From: a virus
Length of the DNA: 64,000 bases
Direction: 5' to 3' (one strand)
Virus record (IMG/VR): IMGVR_UViG_3300020442_000006
Coordinates: 1-64,000 of that record
The notes beneath the pieces were generated by a model. It had not been told where the DNA came from and ran no database searches. It saw only the letters and a program-made list of their open reading frames with translations. Both the position numbers and the translations under genes were made by a program. Of this stretch, positions 57,155-62,946 are shown in pieces (positions within the stretch are counted from its first letter, which is position 1; the number at the start of each line of letters is the position of its first letter).

Positions 57155-57305
57155 ACCGTTTCAAAGTACCATAAAGAGATGATAAGATCTCATCACACTT
57201 ATTATAGCGTTCACCCGAAGGTGTTGCGATCTTATTTAACTGATAGTAACGTACAGCATCATAAATGACCTGTTTGTGTTCGATTGATAACTTTTTCCAA
57301 TTCAT
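57120..57305 (-). CDS. Hypothetical protein, 61 aa
   Basis: MNWKKLSIEHKQVIYDAVRY begins a helical protein ending IASDTDCDI. It starts 1 bp after the stop of the AbrB-like gene (TAGTATG) and overlaps the 67-aa gene. Family not recognised. Confidence 0.65.
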   Translation of the reverse strand: MNWKKLSIEHKQVIYDAVRYYQLNKIATPSGERYNKCDEILSSLYGTLKRYEIASDTDCDI

Positions 57306-57306
57306 A

Positions 57307-57474
57307 CTAAGGTTCTTTGAATTTTTTCAAAGTGAGTTGGTCATCTTCGATGGAATATTCTAGTTCATCACCATAATACCATCCCATCTCATCCAAGAGA
57401 TCATCGGGGAGATTGAGTAGCAATTCTCCAGTATCGTCATCCTCATCTATTGTAAGGATATATCTATGAGACAT
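57307..57474 (-). CDS. AbrB/MazE-like small protein, 55 aa
   Basis: The pattern ILTIDEDDDTGELLLNLPDD, LLDEMGWYYGDELEY then SIEDDQLTLKKF matches the swapped-hairpin AbrB fold: a strand, (L/I)P-x-x-L-L-x-x-(M/L)-G-(W/L), G-D-x-(L/V), then a final strand. It is the shape of MazE-type antitoxins and phage transition-state regulators, but very acidic (unusual for DNA binding) and with no adjacent toxin. It overlaps the upstream NlpC/P60 gene by 11 bp. An anti-repressor, antitoxin or DNA-mimic role is speculative. Confidence 0.68.
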   Translation of the reverse strand: MSHRYILTIDEDDDTGELLLNLPDDLLDEMGWYYGDELEYSIEDDQLTLKKFKEP

Positions 57475-57883
57475 TCTTTCGTATCACATATAGTGTCTGT
57501 GGTATATAGGGTTTTACTTTCTCTATCCTCGACACGTCAAATGCTTTGTGATGTAATACGAATCCATCTCCAAGATACAATGCTCCGTGATTCAAGCGAT
57601 TGCTATCCAAGTTCATCAGAAGAATGTCATACTTCTCCAGATCCTCGATTGTGAACTCCTCGCCCATCTCGGAAGTCTTGATGGCGGACCATCCCTCGTC
57701 ATTCCATATAGACTTAAGGAAAGCACGCTGATTCAGACTATAGTCTTCCTTACAGACGTGATAACCAGTATTCACTCCATAGTCGTAGAGTAACTTGAAG
57801 CATCCCCCTCCTTTCTGACCTCCCCACTCTCTGCCGAGGTACTCAGCATACTCTTCACGGTACTGATCGATCTTTTTGGTCAT
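57464..57883 (-). CDS. NlpC/P60-type peptidase, probable tail-associated cell-wall hydrolase
   Basis: A 139-aa protein with a catalytic Cys28 in GGGCFKLLYDYG, then YDILLMNLDSNRLNHGALYL with His99, and GDGFVLHHKA with His111/His112. This order and spacing are those of NlpC/P60 papain-like peptidases used by phages to open peptidoglycan or carried on tail assembly proteins (lambda K type). It has no signal peptide. About 130 bp upstream is free of genes. Confidence 0.8.
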   Translation of the reverse strand: MTKKIDQYREEYAEYLGREWGGQKGGGCFKLLYDYGVNTGYHVCKEDYSLNQRAFLKSIWNDEGWSAIKTSEMGEEFTIEDLEKYDILLMNLDSNRLNHGALYLGDGFVLHHKAFDVSRIEKVKPYIPQTLYVIRKNVS

Positions 57884-58011
57884 TTTTTACCTGGAAAAAT
57901 TTTTGATATATGGGGGGACCCAAAATGGGATTTCGATAATATATGCGTCCCTATACTGTTGTAGGTTAACACTAGGTTCCCTTTTTAATATGTCGCAACA
58001 CTACTTGACAA
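57884..58011 (-). other. Intergenic leader upstream of the NlpC/P60 gene
   Basis: A 128-bp gap between the 58-aa gene and the peptidase gene. It is AT-rich with TATATTAT (around 57937-57945) that could be part of a -10, but no convincing -35 and no terminator hairpin. It probably holds the peptidase promoter; I cannot place it. Confidence 0.35.
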
Positions 58012-58188
58012 CTAACTCGGGACGTGGTAGCATAACCCCTCACTCACTAAGTAAGTAAGCAATTTATTATACTTAGTGAAGTGCGGTTGTAGTTCAGTAT
58101 CTAGCAAGAACTGACCCCACTCCACTAACTCCGAGGGTGGGCAAGAATTGGACTCGACTAACTCATTGAGAAATTCAAATCTTTTCAT
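58012..58188 (-). CDS. 58-aa microprotein
   Basis: MKRFEFLNELVESNSCPPSE, then LVEWGQFLLDTELQ and a helical end ...LLTYLVSEGLCYHVPS. Its ATG overlaps the stop of the 44-aa gene (ATGA). Family not recognised. Confidence 0.66.
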   Translation of the reverse strand: MKRFEFLNELVESNSCPPSELVEWGQFLLDTELQPHFTKYNKLLTYLVSEGLCYHVPS

Positions 58189-58319
58189 TGCTGTGTAGTA
58201 TAGTCAAGATCTAGATCATTAGATTCATCATCGTAAAATTCATAATCTAATTCTACCATATCATCATCGGGTTCGTCAAGTAGTAGATCAATCCAGTCTT
58301 TTGTCCTTGGGTCATTCAT
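58185..58319 (-). CDS. 44-aa highly acidic microprotein
   Basis: MNDPRTKDWIDLLLDEPDDD, then MVELDYEFYDDESNDLDLDY. About two fifths of residues are Asp or Glu. It overlaps the upstream 54-aa gene by 8 bp and the downstream gene by 4 bp. Strong negative charge could suit a DNA mimic or an inhibitor of a nucleic-acid-binding host enzyme, but that is only a guess. Confidence 0.66.
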   Translation of the reverse strand: MNDPRTKDWIDLLLDEPDDDMVELDYEFYDDESNDLDLDYTTQQ

Positions 58320-58476
58320 TGATAAAATCCTCGGGTGATTCGTAGCGATCTTGTTTCTTGTTTCGTCTCTGGTAATTCTTGTTAGTTAGGGGTTCGTTCA
58401 GTTTGTTCCTTTTTTCCCGTAGTGATTTCGCTCTGTTACTCTGGTAAGTGTCGTTACGTTTGTATGTGCGTCCCAT
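58312..58476 (-). CDS. 54-aa basic microprotein
   Basis: MGRTYKRNDTYQSNRAKSLR, then EKRNKLNEPLTNKNYQRRNK. It is strongly basic and first in a three-gene unit behind a sigma70 promoter at 58503-58531. A basic protein directly followed by a very acidic one is notable. Family not recognised. Confidence 0.68.
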   Translation of the reverse strand: MGRTYKRNDTYQSNRAKSLREKRNKLNEPLTNKNYQRRNKKQDRYESPEDFINE

Positions 58477-58502
58477 TGTTAGGGGTGATTGTGAACTGCT
58501 GA

Positions 58503-58531
58503 ATTATATACCATTTTCGACTACTTGGCAA
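58503..58531 (-). promoter_or_regulatory. Sigma70 promoter for the 54/44/58-aa microprotein operon
   Basis: TTGCCA (58526-58531), exactly 17 bp, then a perfect TATAAT (58503-58508) on the minus strand. The first gene starts 26 bp downstream. The 173-bp gap it lies in (58477-58649) has another weak TTGTCA/TAACAT pair just upstream and nothing else recognisable. Confidence 0.78.
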
Positions 58532-58649
58532 ATGTTACAATTTCGCTGTAATGCTTGACAACTTTCGATCGATATGTTAGGGTCTAAGGTTGCAATTCTT
58601 CCGTGTATTCTGAGTTAAATAAAATACTTACATATATTTATTTGTACAT

Positions 58650-58994
58650 TTATGAAATCGGTTGTTTATCTAGTCTAAGGTTAGAGACGTGATCATTTAA
58701 TTTGTTTCCGTCTATGTGTAACACATTGGTAACACTTGAGTGTGCCGATATAAATGCCAACGCGGTAAGTTTAGCAACTCGCCTTACTACGGTCTTACCA
58801 TTTTGCCTGAGAGTAACACGCCGATAACCATTTTCGTTTAAGTGGATTTTCAATTTTTTCCACTTTCCCCACTTAGTAGAGTAAATCATCCCGAGGTTAG
58901 AAACATAATAATCTTCGTAATTGGGGATAGGTTTGTATAATGTTCCCTCTGTGTCCTGATAGGTATTATCATCAATTTTTTTGAATGGGTTCAT
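58650..58994 (-). CDS. Small NUMOD4/HNH homing-endonuclease-like protein, 114 aa
   Basis: NUMOD4-like N-terminal half (IPNYEDYYVSNLGMIYSTKW at about 23-42, then KLKIHLNENGYRRVTL), followed by an HNH remnant or mini-core VLHIDGNKLNDHVSNLRL (His93, Asp95, Asn100, Asn105). It lacks the DNA-binding tail usual in such enzymes, so it may be minimal or truncated. It has its own consensus promoter overlapping a terminator, which is compatible with an independently inserted cassette. Confidence 0.75.
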   Translation of the reverse strand: MNPFKKIDDNTYQDTEGTLYKPIPNYEDYYVSNLGMIYSTKWGKWKKLKIHLNENGYRRVTLRQNGKTVVRRVAKLTALAFISAHSSVTNVLHIDGNKLNDHVSNLRLDKQPIS

Positions 58995-59004
58995 AATTTT
59001 CCAA

Positions 59005-59031
59005 TAAAAAAAGGACTGTGTGAGAGTCCTT
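59005..59031 (-). terminator. Intrinsic terminator after the 111-aa gene
   Basis: On the minus strand AAGGACT-(7 nt)-AGTCCTT (59011-59031) forms a 7-bp stem followed by a run of seven Ts. It lies 20 bp after the 111-aa stop codon and ahead of the HNH gene. The start point predicted for the promoter at 59035-59063 falls inside its 5' arm. Confidence 0.8.
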
Positions 59032-59034
59032 TAT

Positions 59035-59063
59035 ATTATAAGCGATTTGTGTTAGACTGTCAA
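59035..59063 (-). promoter_or_regulatory. Perfect-consensus sigma70 promoter at the end of the 111-aa gene
   Basis: TTGACA (59058-59063), exactly 17 bp, TATAAT (59035-59040) on the minus strand: both hexamers perfect. The -35 box lies inside the last codons of the 111-aa gene (coding Leu-Thr). The predicted start, about 7 bp past the -10, falls in the first arm of the terminator hairpin, so transcripts from here would carry only part of it. Confidence 0.8.
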
Positions 59064-59387
59064 CTCAATACCGCTGTAGAAATCAACTTTCTGAGATGGG
59101 TTGAAATTCTTACCGATAAACCACTCCCATTGCTTTTGAAATACAAATGTGCCATAAGCGAATTCATCAAGTAATGCATTCAAACGTGACTTAGTTGTAT
59201 TAGACTGCCAACCGCCATCGAATAATTGAAGTTTCCTTTCTGCGTGGAAATATGTAGCAATGTGATTACCGTGTAGGTAAACAGTAGACTCAAGACCATT
59301 ATCAGAAGTGAAAACTGTTGTATTAGCGTTTGCCCAGTTTGACTGAGTTCTGATTGCTTTGTTCATTTGAGTTTCGATTTTTCTCAT
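59052..59387 (-). CDS. Conserved phage hypothetical protein, 111 aa
   Basis: MRKIETQMNKAIRTQSNWAN, a strand-rich middle STVYLHGNHIATYF, then the distinctive LFDGGWQSNTTKSRLNALLD and VFQKQWEWFI. I recognise this layout as a family found in many unrelated phages, function unknown. An AGGAG Shine-Dalgarno precedes the ATG, and it is driven by module A of the palindrome promoters. Confidence 0.78.
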   Translation of the reverse strand: MRKIETQMNKAIRTQSNWANANTTVFTSDNGLESTVYLHGNHIATYFHAERKLQLFDGGWQSNTTKSRLNALLDEFAYGTFVFQKQWEWFIGKNFNPSQKVDFYSGIELTV

Positions 59388-59418
59388 TTGGATTGTCTCC
59401 TGTGTTGCTTATACTAAT

Positions 59419-59477
59419 ATTATAAAGGATAGAGCGGCGATTGCTCGGGTGTGTGTGCCACTTTGTGTACTGGCACA
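59419..59477 (-). promoter_or_regulatory. Palindrome/TATAAT promoter module A
   Basis: TATAAT at 59419-59424; 29-bp gap; 24-bp palindrome at 59454-59477 (plus-strand halves TGTGCCACT and ACTGGCACA around N6). The 111-aa gene starts 31 bp below the TATAAT. The palindrome directly abuts the stop codon of the 88-aa gene. There is no -35 hexamer at the expected place. Confidence 0.75.
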
Positions 59478-59744
59478 TTAGAACACACTATAGACGGTTT
59501 TTAGTGTACTGTCTTCCACGTATGCACGACCGTAGTCTGTTGCCCATTCTATGCAACTTTTTTTAGCATTTTCGAAATCGTCAGTATAATGCTCGTGAAT
59601 GCCTAGGGGATGATTAGGAACTACAATAGCATATTTGAAAATGTTCCTTGGGTGGTTTTTTTCTCTTTTGTAGTTTTTTCGCTGTGCTGCTTTTAACTCT
59701 TCTAAGGTTTGCTCTAGGTAGAGGATTTGAGATTTGTATGACAT
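59478..59744 (-). CDS. Hypothetical protein, 88 aa
   Basis: An N-terminal basic coiled-coil helix (ILYLEQTLEELKAAQRKNYK) followed by an alpha/beta part (KYAIVVPNHPLGIHEHYTDD, FENAKKSCIEWATDYG). It starts 2 bp after the 54-aa gene; its stop touches palindrome A. Family not recognised. Confidence 0.7.
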   Translation of the reverse strand: MSYKSQILYLEQTLEELKAAQRKNYKREKNHPRNIFKYAIVVPNHPLGIHEHYTDDFENAKKSCIEWATDYGRAYVEDSTLKTVYSVF

Positions 59745-59746
59745 AA

Positions 59747-59911
59747 TTATTTGATGTAAGTTTGGTTAGCGTTAACAATGGCATCTACCAAATTATCATA
59801 GGTTTGCATATCAAAATTTGGGTTGCTATCCTTGGGTTCTGCATTAACCACTATGTTGTATAACATCAAATACTGTGCTTGAGTGAAATCGCAGTTGAGT
59901 CCTTTTTTCAT
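59747..59911 (-). CDS. 54-aa microprotein
   Basis: MKKGLNCDFTQAQYLMLYNI, then VVNAEPKDSNPNFDMQTYDN and LVDAIVNANQTYIK. AAGGAAAT lies just ahead of the ATG, with TATAAT of module B 23 bp upstream. First gene of a two-gene unit with the 88-aa protein. Family not recognised. Confidence 0.7.
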   Translation of the reverse strand: MKKGLNCDFTQAQYLMLYNIVVNAEPKDSNPNFDMQTYDNLVDAIVNANQTYIK

Positions 59912-59934
59912 AAATTTCCTTTGTTGTTATATTC

Positions 59935-59993
59935 ATTATAGGGGAACATAGTGGGGAATAGTGTTATTATGTGCCACTTTCTAAACTGTCATA
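59935..59993 (-). promoter_or_regulatory. Palindrome/TATAAT promoter module B
   Basis: TATAAT at 59935-59940; 29-bp gap; palindrome at 59970-59993 (TGTGCCACT, N6, ACTGTCATA). Here the palindrome lies inside the last eight codons of the 60-aa gene (coding DSLESGT), so its sequence is held while also coding. Confidence 0.72.
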
Positions 59994-60149
59994 CACTCGG
60001 ATGCTTAACTCTGCATCTTGTGTTAATGTAATGCCTTCCGCGTCAAGTGCTTCCCAAATAAGGTTAGCAAGTTTAGAATGTTTGTCCTCTGGTATTACTT
60101 CCCATAGGTTAATATAACCATCAAGTTCTATAAGTTGTTTGTAATTCAT
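59967..60149 (-). CDS. Hypothetical protein, 60 aa
   Basis: MNYKQLIELDGYINLWEVIP, then a helical SKLANLIWEALDAEGITLTQ. The ATG overlaps the upstream stop (ATGA). The C-terminal residues are encoded by palindrome B. Family not recognised. Confidence 0.68.
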   Translation of the reverse strand: MNYKQLIELDGYINLWEVIPEDKHSKLANLIWEALDAEGITLTQDAELSIRVYDSLESGT

Positions 60150-60271
60150 TTTACTAACCTCTCTATAGTGTTTTTTCTCTCTGTCAAGACCTCTTTAAGA
60201 TTTGACTCGGAAAGTTCAACTAGGAGATTAATACCTAGTAGAAAAATAATCAAAGTGAATGCAATTCTCAT
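60146..60271 (-). CDS. 41-aa single-pass membrane microprotein
   Basis: MRIAFTLIIFLLGINLLVEL is a hydrophobic segment (membrane anchor or signal), followed by a charged helix SESNLKEVLTERKNTIERLV. It sits 5 bp after the 99-aa gene and overlaps the next start (ATGA). Likely an inner-membrane peptide; function unknown. Confidence 0.65.
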   Translation of the reverse strand: MRIAFTLIIFLLGINLLVELSESNLKEVLTERKNTIERLVK

Positions 60272-60276
60272 TGTAA

Positions 60277-60576
60277 TTAGTGTGAAGTTGATTTGTGTGC
60301 AAGTGCATCGCGAAATCCTTGACGATAGGATGCTTCGCGAGTCTCTGAAAGTTCCTCTAATTCTTCAGCGGTAAAACCACTCTCTTCAAACGCGAGAGCA
60401 TTATCTGAGAACTTTCTTAACTCTTCGATAACCTCATCAAAGGGAAAATTGCGGTTTATGGCATTCTCACCGAATGCTATTTCGTAAACCTCTGCTATAA
60501 ATTCGTCTTTAGTCATTTGTTGTTTAAGTGTGAGATTGTTTAATAAGATTTGAGTATCGAGAAATATATCGTTCAT
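60277..60576 (-). CDS. Hypothetical helical acidic protein, 99 aa
   Basis: MTKDEFIAEVYEIAFGENAI (from residue 21), then FDEVIEELRKFSDNALAFEE and FTAEELEELSETREASYRQG. Mostly helical and acidic. It starts at the stop of the 65-aa gene (TAATG). An internal ATG at residue 21 is an alternative start. Family not recognised. Confidence 0.7.
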   Translation of the reverse strand: MNDIFLDTQILLNNLTLKQQMTKDEFIAEVYEIAFGENAINRNFPFDEVIEELRKFSDNALAFEESGFTAEELEELSETREASYRQGFRDALAHKSTSH

Positions 60577-60773
60577 TAGAATGGGTTGCTCCAGTTGTAT
60601 GCTTGATAATCGGATACATATCCATCTTTGTTGAGAGAATCTACAAAATTGTTCCAGTCTTCTCTCTTTGCAACTACATCACCACGTAAACTAGGATTCT
60701 GTGCAACTGCTACTGACCAGTTATAACGAAACTGAGCGAGAACTGCTGCTTTTGTTGCTTTCCATTTTGACAT
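60576..60773 (-). CDS. Small conserved phage protein, 65 aa
   Basis: Ends in DWNNFVDSLNKDGYVSDYQA and YNWSNPF. The W..(F/Y).DSL...G.I...Q...W.NPF pattern is shared by small proteins of many phages; function unknown. GGAG Shine-Dalgarno present. First gene of a four-gene unit driven by module C. Confidence 0.72.
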   Translation of the reverse strand: MSKWKATKAAVLAQFRYNWSVAVAQNPSLRGDVVAKREDWNNFVDSLNKDGYVSDYQAYNWSNPF

Positions 60774-60803
60774 TGAATTTTTCTCCTTTGTTTGTATGTT
60801 CTT

Positions 60804-60863
60804 ATTATAGTGGATTAAAACCCGCCTGTGTAGGGTAGGTGTGCCAGTTCGTTAACTGTCCTA
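60804..60863 (-). promoter_or_regulatory. Palindrome/TATAAT promoter module C
   Basis: TATAAT at 60804-60809; 30-bp gap; palindrome at 60840-60863 (TGTGCCAGT, N6, ACTGTCCTA), the most degenerate copy. The 30-aa ORF reads through it and its stop codon lies within the TATAAT. Confidence 0.68.
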
Positions 60864-60897
60864 AAAAGTGGTCAGTCTTAACTGTCTCATCTATCAT
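60805..60897 (-). CDS. 30-aa ORF reading through promoter module C
   Basis: MIDETVKTDHFLGQLTNWHT, ten more residues, then TAA inside the -10 box. Support is limited to the ATGA overlap with the 47-aa gene and the absence of another frame ending before the palindrome. It could be non-coding. Confidence 0.4.
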   Translation of the reverse strand: MIDETVKTDHFLGQLTNWHTYPTQAGFNPL

Positions 60898-61037
60898 TTA
60901 TTAAGGGGACTATTAAAATATGCCTTATTAACTGTGTATAGAGTGAAAATTGCAACTAGGATACCAAAGAAACCTAAAATAAGGATAGGACTCTGGGGAA
61001 AATCGTAAGTTGGGATGGGTGTAGTCAAAAATGTCAT
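60894..61037 (-). CDS. 47-aa single-pass membrane microprotein
   Basis: MTFLTTPIPTYDFPQSP followed by a hydrophobic helix (ILILGFFGILVAIFTLYTV, about 18-36) and a short polar tail NKAYFNSPLNK. It starts 1 bp below the previous stop codon. Size and topology recall small photosystem/cytochrome b6f subunits, but I find no motif of PsbN, PsaJ, PetN or similar. Function unknown. Confidence 0.62.
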   Translation of the reverse strand: MTFLTTPIPTYDFPQSPILILGFFGILVAIFTLYTVNKAYFNSPLNK

Positions 61038-61038
61038 T

Positions 61039-61116
61039 TTAGTTGTTAGGATTGTAGTAATTAAGAATGAAAAGTAAAATTGCTATGATGAGCAATATGG
61101 ATATAAAAATAATCAT
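61039..61116 (-). CDS. 25-aa membrane microprotein
   Basis: Met followed by an almost uninterrupted hydrophobic helix (IIFISILLIIAILLFIL), then NYYNPNN. ATGA overlap with the 59-aa gene. It would insert as a lone membrane helix. Support comes from its junctions and hydrophobic pattern only. Confidence 0.5.
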   Translation of the reverse strand: MIIFISILLIIAILLFILNYYNPNN

Positions 61117-61292
61117 AGTCCGTAAATCCTATCCTCTTTTTTAACAACATCGTCACCAGTATTACAAACTAGATCAACAAGTGAATCGAAATCTTCTTCG
61201 ATCATATCGCCGCCAACTCCCAACTCATTGAAATAGCGAAGCATTTGAACTAGAACTGCGTCCTGTTTTTCGTTTAGTGTGTATGTAGTCAT
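61113..61292 (-). CDS. 59-aa hypothetical protein
   Basis: MTTYTLNEKQDAVLVQMLRY, then FNELGVGGDMIEEDFDSLVD. Helical and acidic. AAAGAGG lies 5 nt ahead of the ATG; module D is 23 bp upstream. First of four overlapping small genes, two of them membrane peptides. Family not recognised. Confidence 0.7.
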   Translation of the reverse strand: MTTYTLNEKQDAVLVQMLRYFNELGVGGDMIEEDFDSLVDLVCNTGDDVVKKEDRIYGL

Positions 61293-61315
61293 AAAACCTC
61301 TTTGTGTATGTTCTT

Positions 61316-61374
61316 ATTATAAAGGATGTGTGGGTGTAATGGGGAAACTGTGTGACACTAATGAAAGTGTCACA
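61316..61374 (-). promoter_or_regulatory. Palindrome/TATAAT promoter module D (perfect palindrome)
   Basis: TATAAT at 61316-61321; 29-bp gap; palindrome at 61351-61374 with perfect 9-bp arms TGTGACACT / AGTGTCACA around N6. It lies 13 bp below the stop of the 126-aa gene. The most symmetrical copy. Confidence 0.8.
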
Positions 61375-61387
61375 ACTGCGGTTGACT

Positions 61388-61768
61388 TTAGTAAATAATG
61401 CACTTATTAGATACTGTGACTATCATAAAACCGCACTTCTTTAAGATATTCTTATATCTTGTAACCTGATAGTCATCGCGATATGCTGAGAGATCATTGC
61501 CAAATGCAATATAACTCACTCTAGCATTTTGAGATTTGTCAAGATGAATTGCTCTATATTCTTCGATCGAAATATCATCGTGTGCTTCTTCATAAACAAC
61601 TTTCGCAACAACTTCGCCGCCGATCAATATATTTGAAAACATACTTTGATCGTGCTTATGATGTATTGACATACCATTTTTCCAGTCACCACTTCCATAA
61701 GTGTTAATTGCATCAACTAGTAATTTTTGGTATGTGTCAAGTTTGGGTTGAGTTGCTGTTAATGTCAT
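61388..61768 (-). CDS. Hypothetical protein, 126 aa
   Basis: Alpha/beta protein: KLLVDAINTYGSGDWKNGMS, a His-rich IHHKHDQSMF, then GGEVVAKVVYEEAHDDISIE and KKCGFMIVTVSNKCIIY. Nothing in it identifies a family. The leader from module E is A-rich with no Shine-Dalgarno (ACAAATG start). Confidence 0.7.
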   Translation of the reverse strand: MTLTATQPKLDTYQKLLVDAINTYGSGDWKNGMSIHHKHDQSMFSNILIGGEVVAKVVYEEAHDDISIEEYRAIHLDKSQNARVSYIAFGNDLSAYRDDYQVTRYKNILKKCGFMIVTVSNKCIIY

Positions 61769-61793
61769 TTGTTTTTTTGTTGCTTATATGCTT

Positions 61794-61853
61794 ATTATAG
61801 AGGAAGATTGCTCAATAAAAAACACCGTGTGTGCCACTAATACAAGTGTCACA
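61794..61853 (-). promoter_or_regulatory. Palindrome/TATAAT promoter module E
   Basis: TATAAT at 61794-61799; 30-bp gap; palindrome at 61830-61853 (TGTGCCACT, N6, AGTGTCACA). One base pair separates it from the stop of the 74-aa gene. Confidence 0.78.
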
Positions 61854-61854
61854 A

Positions 61855-62079
61855 CTAGAATCGCTCTAATACTTTGCATTTGGTATAATCTGAAACTGGG
61901 TGATAATTGCCTGACGTTGATTCATCGGTGCATATTTCAAGTTGGGGATTTGCATATTTTCCCCATCTTATAATAACTTGCCCGATAATTCTCTTGCCAT
62001 TGTCATTAGTGTAGGCAACTGTGTCACCTACTGAGATCTCGGAAAATGTCTCGTATGTGTTGTAACTAGGCATATGCAA
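61855..62079 (-). CDS. Hypothetical beta-rich protein, 74 aa
   Basis: TFSEISVGDTVAYTNDNGKR, then IIGQVIIRWG, reads like a small SH3-like barrel (V-G-D-x-V-x-Y ... G-x-V). Start at ATG 62079 overlaps the 76-aa gene by 14 bp; an ATG two codons later is equally possible. Function unknown. Confidence 0.68.
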   Translation of the reverse strand: MHMPSYNTYETFSEISVGDTVAYTNDNGKRIIGQVIIRWGKYANPQLEICTDESTSGNYHPVSDYTKCKVLERF

Positions 62080-62296
62080 CCGCCCTTGATTCGATGATAA
62101 TATCTCTCACTCTCTCGCGATCGAGTGAATCACCATCACCAAATTCAATATCGGTTGATGCACATAAATCGAGATATTTTAAGATCGCGATTGCTATCTC
62201 ACCTTGAGTTAAACCGTCTATTGGATATAATACATCTGCGTGATATGGTGCATAAAACATTTCGATGTACTGTAGAAATTCTTGAAAGTTGTGCAT
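62066..62296 (-). CDS. Hypothetical helical protein, 76 aa
   Basis: MHNFQEFLQYIEMFYAPYHA, GLTQGEIAIAILKYLDLC, then an acidic turn DIEFGDGDSLDRERVRDIII. Module F drives it, with an SD-less CAACA/ACAAATG leader. Family not recognised. Confidence 0.7.
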   Translation of the reverse strand: MHNFQEFLQYIEMFYAPYHADVLYPIDGLTQGEIAIAILKYLDLCASTDIEFGDGDSLDRERVRDIIIESRAVAYA

Positions 62297-62318
62297 TTGT
62301 TTTGTTGTGTATGTACTT

Positions 62319-62377
62319 ATTATAAAGGCATATTGCCGAGATTAGTTATACTGTGTGCCACTAATATAACTGTCACA
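62319..62377 (-). promoter_or_regulatory. Palindrome/TATAAT promoter module F
   Basis: TATAAT at 62319-62324; 29-bp gap; palindrome at 62354-62377 (TGTGCCACT, N6, ACTGTCACA). The next upstream stop codon (36-aa ORF) is 1 bp away. Confidence 0.78.
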
Positions 62378-62378
62378 C

Positions 62379-62489
62379 TTAACCAAATGAATGGGAATTG
62401 TAGTGTGTTCTAATTGGTTTGGGTGCCTTGAGATCTTTTTTAGGTTTTGTAACCTGTAGATAGATCTTTAATAATTGCTCACTTTTCAT
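62379..62489 (-). CDS. 36-aa basic microprotein
   Basis: MKSEQLLKIYLQVTKPKKDL, then KAPKPIRTHYNSHSFG. Basic; overlaps the 52-aa gene by 11 bp. Its stop falls exactly beside palindrome F, as for other genes in this region, which supports it being real. Confidence 0.6.
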   Translation of the reverse strand: MKSEQLLKIYLQVTKPKKDLKAPKPIRTHYNSHSFG

Positions 62490-62637
62490 TGTGTGTTTTT
62501 ACCAAATAGTCCCCAGTTTGGATTGCTTCAAAAACTGCGGTTTGATTGTCTGTTAGGGGATAATCCATATCTCTTAGGGTATCCCATAATTTGATCATTT
62601 CATATGCCTGATCAAATGAAACTGGTATATTAAGCAT
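62479..62637 (-). CDS. 52-aa microprotein
   Basis: MLNIPVSFDQAYEMIKLWDT, then LRDMDYPLTDNQTAVFEAIQ. Mostly helical. It overlaps the upstream 73-aa gene by 8 bp. Family not recognised. Confidence 0.66.
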   Translation of the reverse strand: MLNIPVSFDQAYEMIKLWDTLRDMDYPLTDNQTAVFEAIQTGDYLVKTHNEK

Positions 62638-62851
62638 CGTAGTTAACTCCTGAGAATACTCTTAACTGAGTTGCATAGTTAACCAACTGATTGAAACCGT
62701 CCTCATTAACCTTTATCTCATCAAGTAATTTTGAGTCTGCACACTCATCTAGGTATCTCATAATAGTTTCAAATTGCTCTAATGCTTCAAAACTAAATCC
62801 AGTCTCTGCTTCAACTTGTGAGCGATCTGGGAAAGTGTTGTTTTCAATCAT
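62630..62851 (-). CDS. Hypothetical helical acidic protein, 73 aa
   Basis: RSQVEAETGFSFEALEQFET, then IMRYLDECADSKLLDEIKVN and FNQLVNYATQLRVF. First of three overlapping genes behind module G, with an SD-less leader. Family not recognised. Confidence 0.7.
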   Translation of the reverse strand: MIENNTFPDRSQVEAETGFSFEALEQFETIMRYLDECADSKLLDEIKVNEDGFNQLVNYATQLRVFSGVNYDA

Positions 62852-62876
62852 TTGTTTCTGTGTTGCTTATGTTATT

Positions 62877-62935
62877 ATTATAGTCAATGTGTGTGAACTA
62901 TGGTGTTAGTTTGTGCCACTTATATAAGTGTCACA
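62877..62935 (-). promoter_or_regulatory. Palindrome/TATAAT promoter module G
   Basis: TATAAT at 62877-62882; 29-bp gap; palindrome at 62912-62935 (TGTGCCACT, N6, AGTGTCACA). It lies 11 bp below the stop of the Cys-rich 58-aa gene. Confidence 0.8.
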
Positions 62936-62946
62936 TAAACACTTGA

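Noticed and set aside
58004-58032. Plus-strand TTGACA-17-TAGCAT, a possible antisense promoter across the microprotein operon
   Set aside because: The -10 matches only 4 of 6 and there is no other sign of plus-strand transcription anywhere in the window.
58555-58585. Plus-strand TTGACA near 58557
   Set aside because: The hexamer 17 bp downstream (TAGGGT) is not a plausible -10.
60894-61037. 47-aa membrane protein as a photosystem or cytochrome b6f small subunit
   Set aside because: Size and topology fit, but no signature of PsbI, PsbN, PsaJ, PetN or PetG could be seen.
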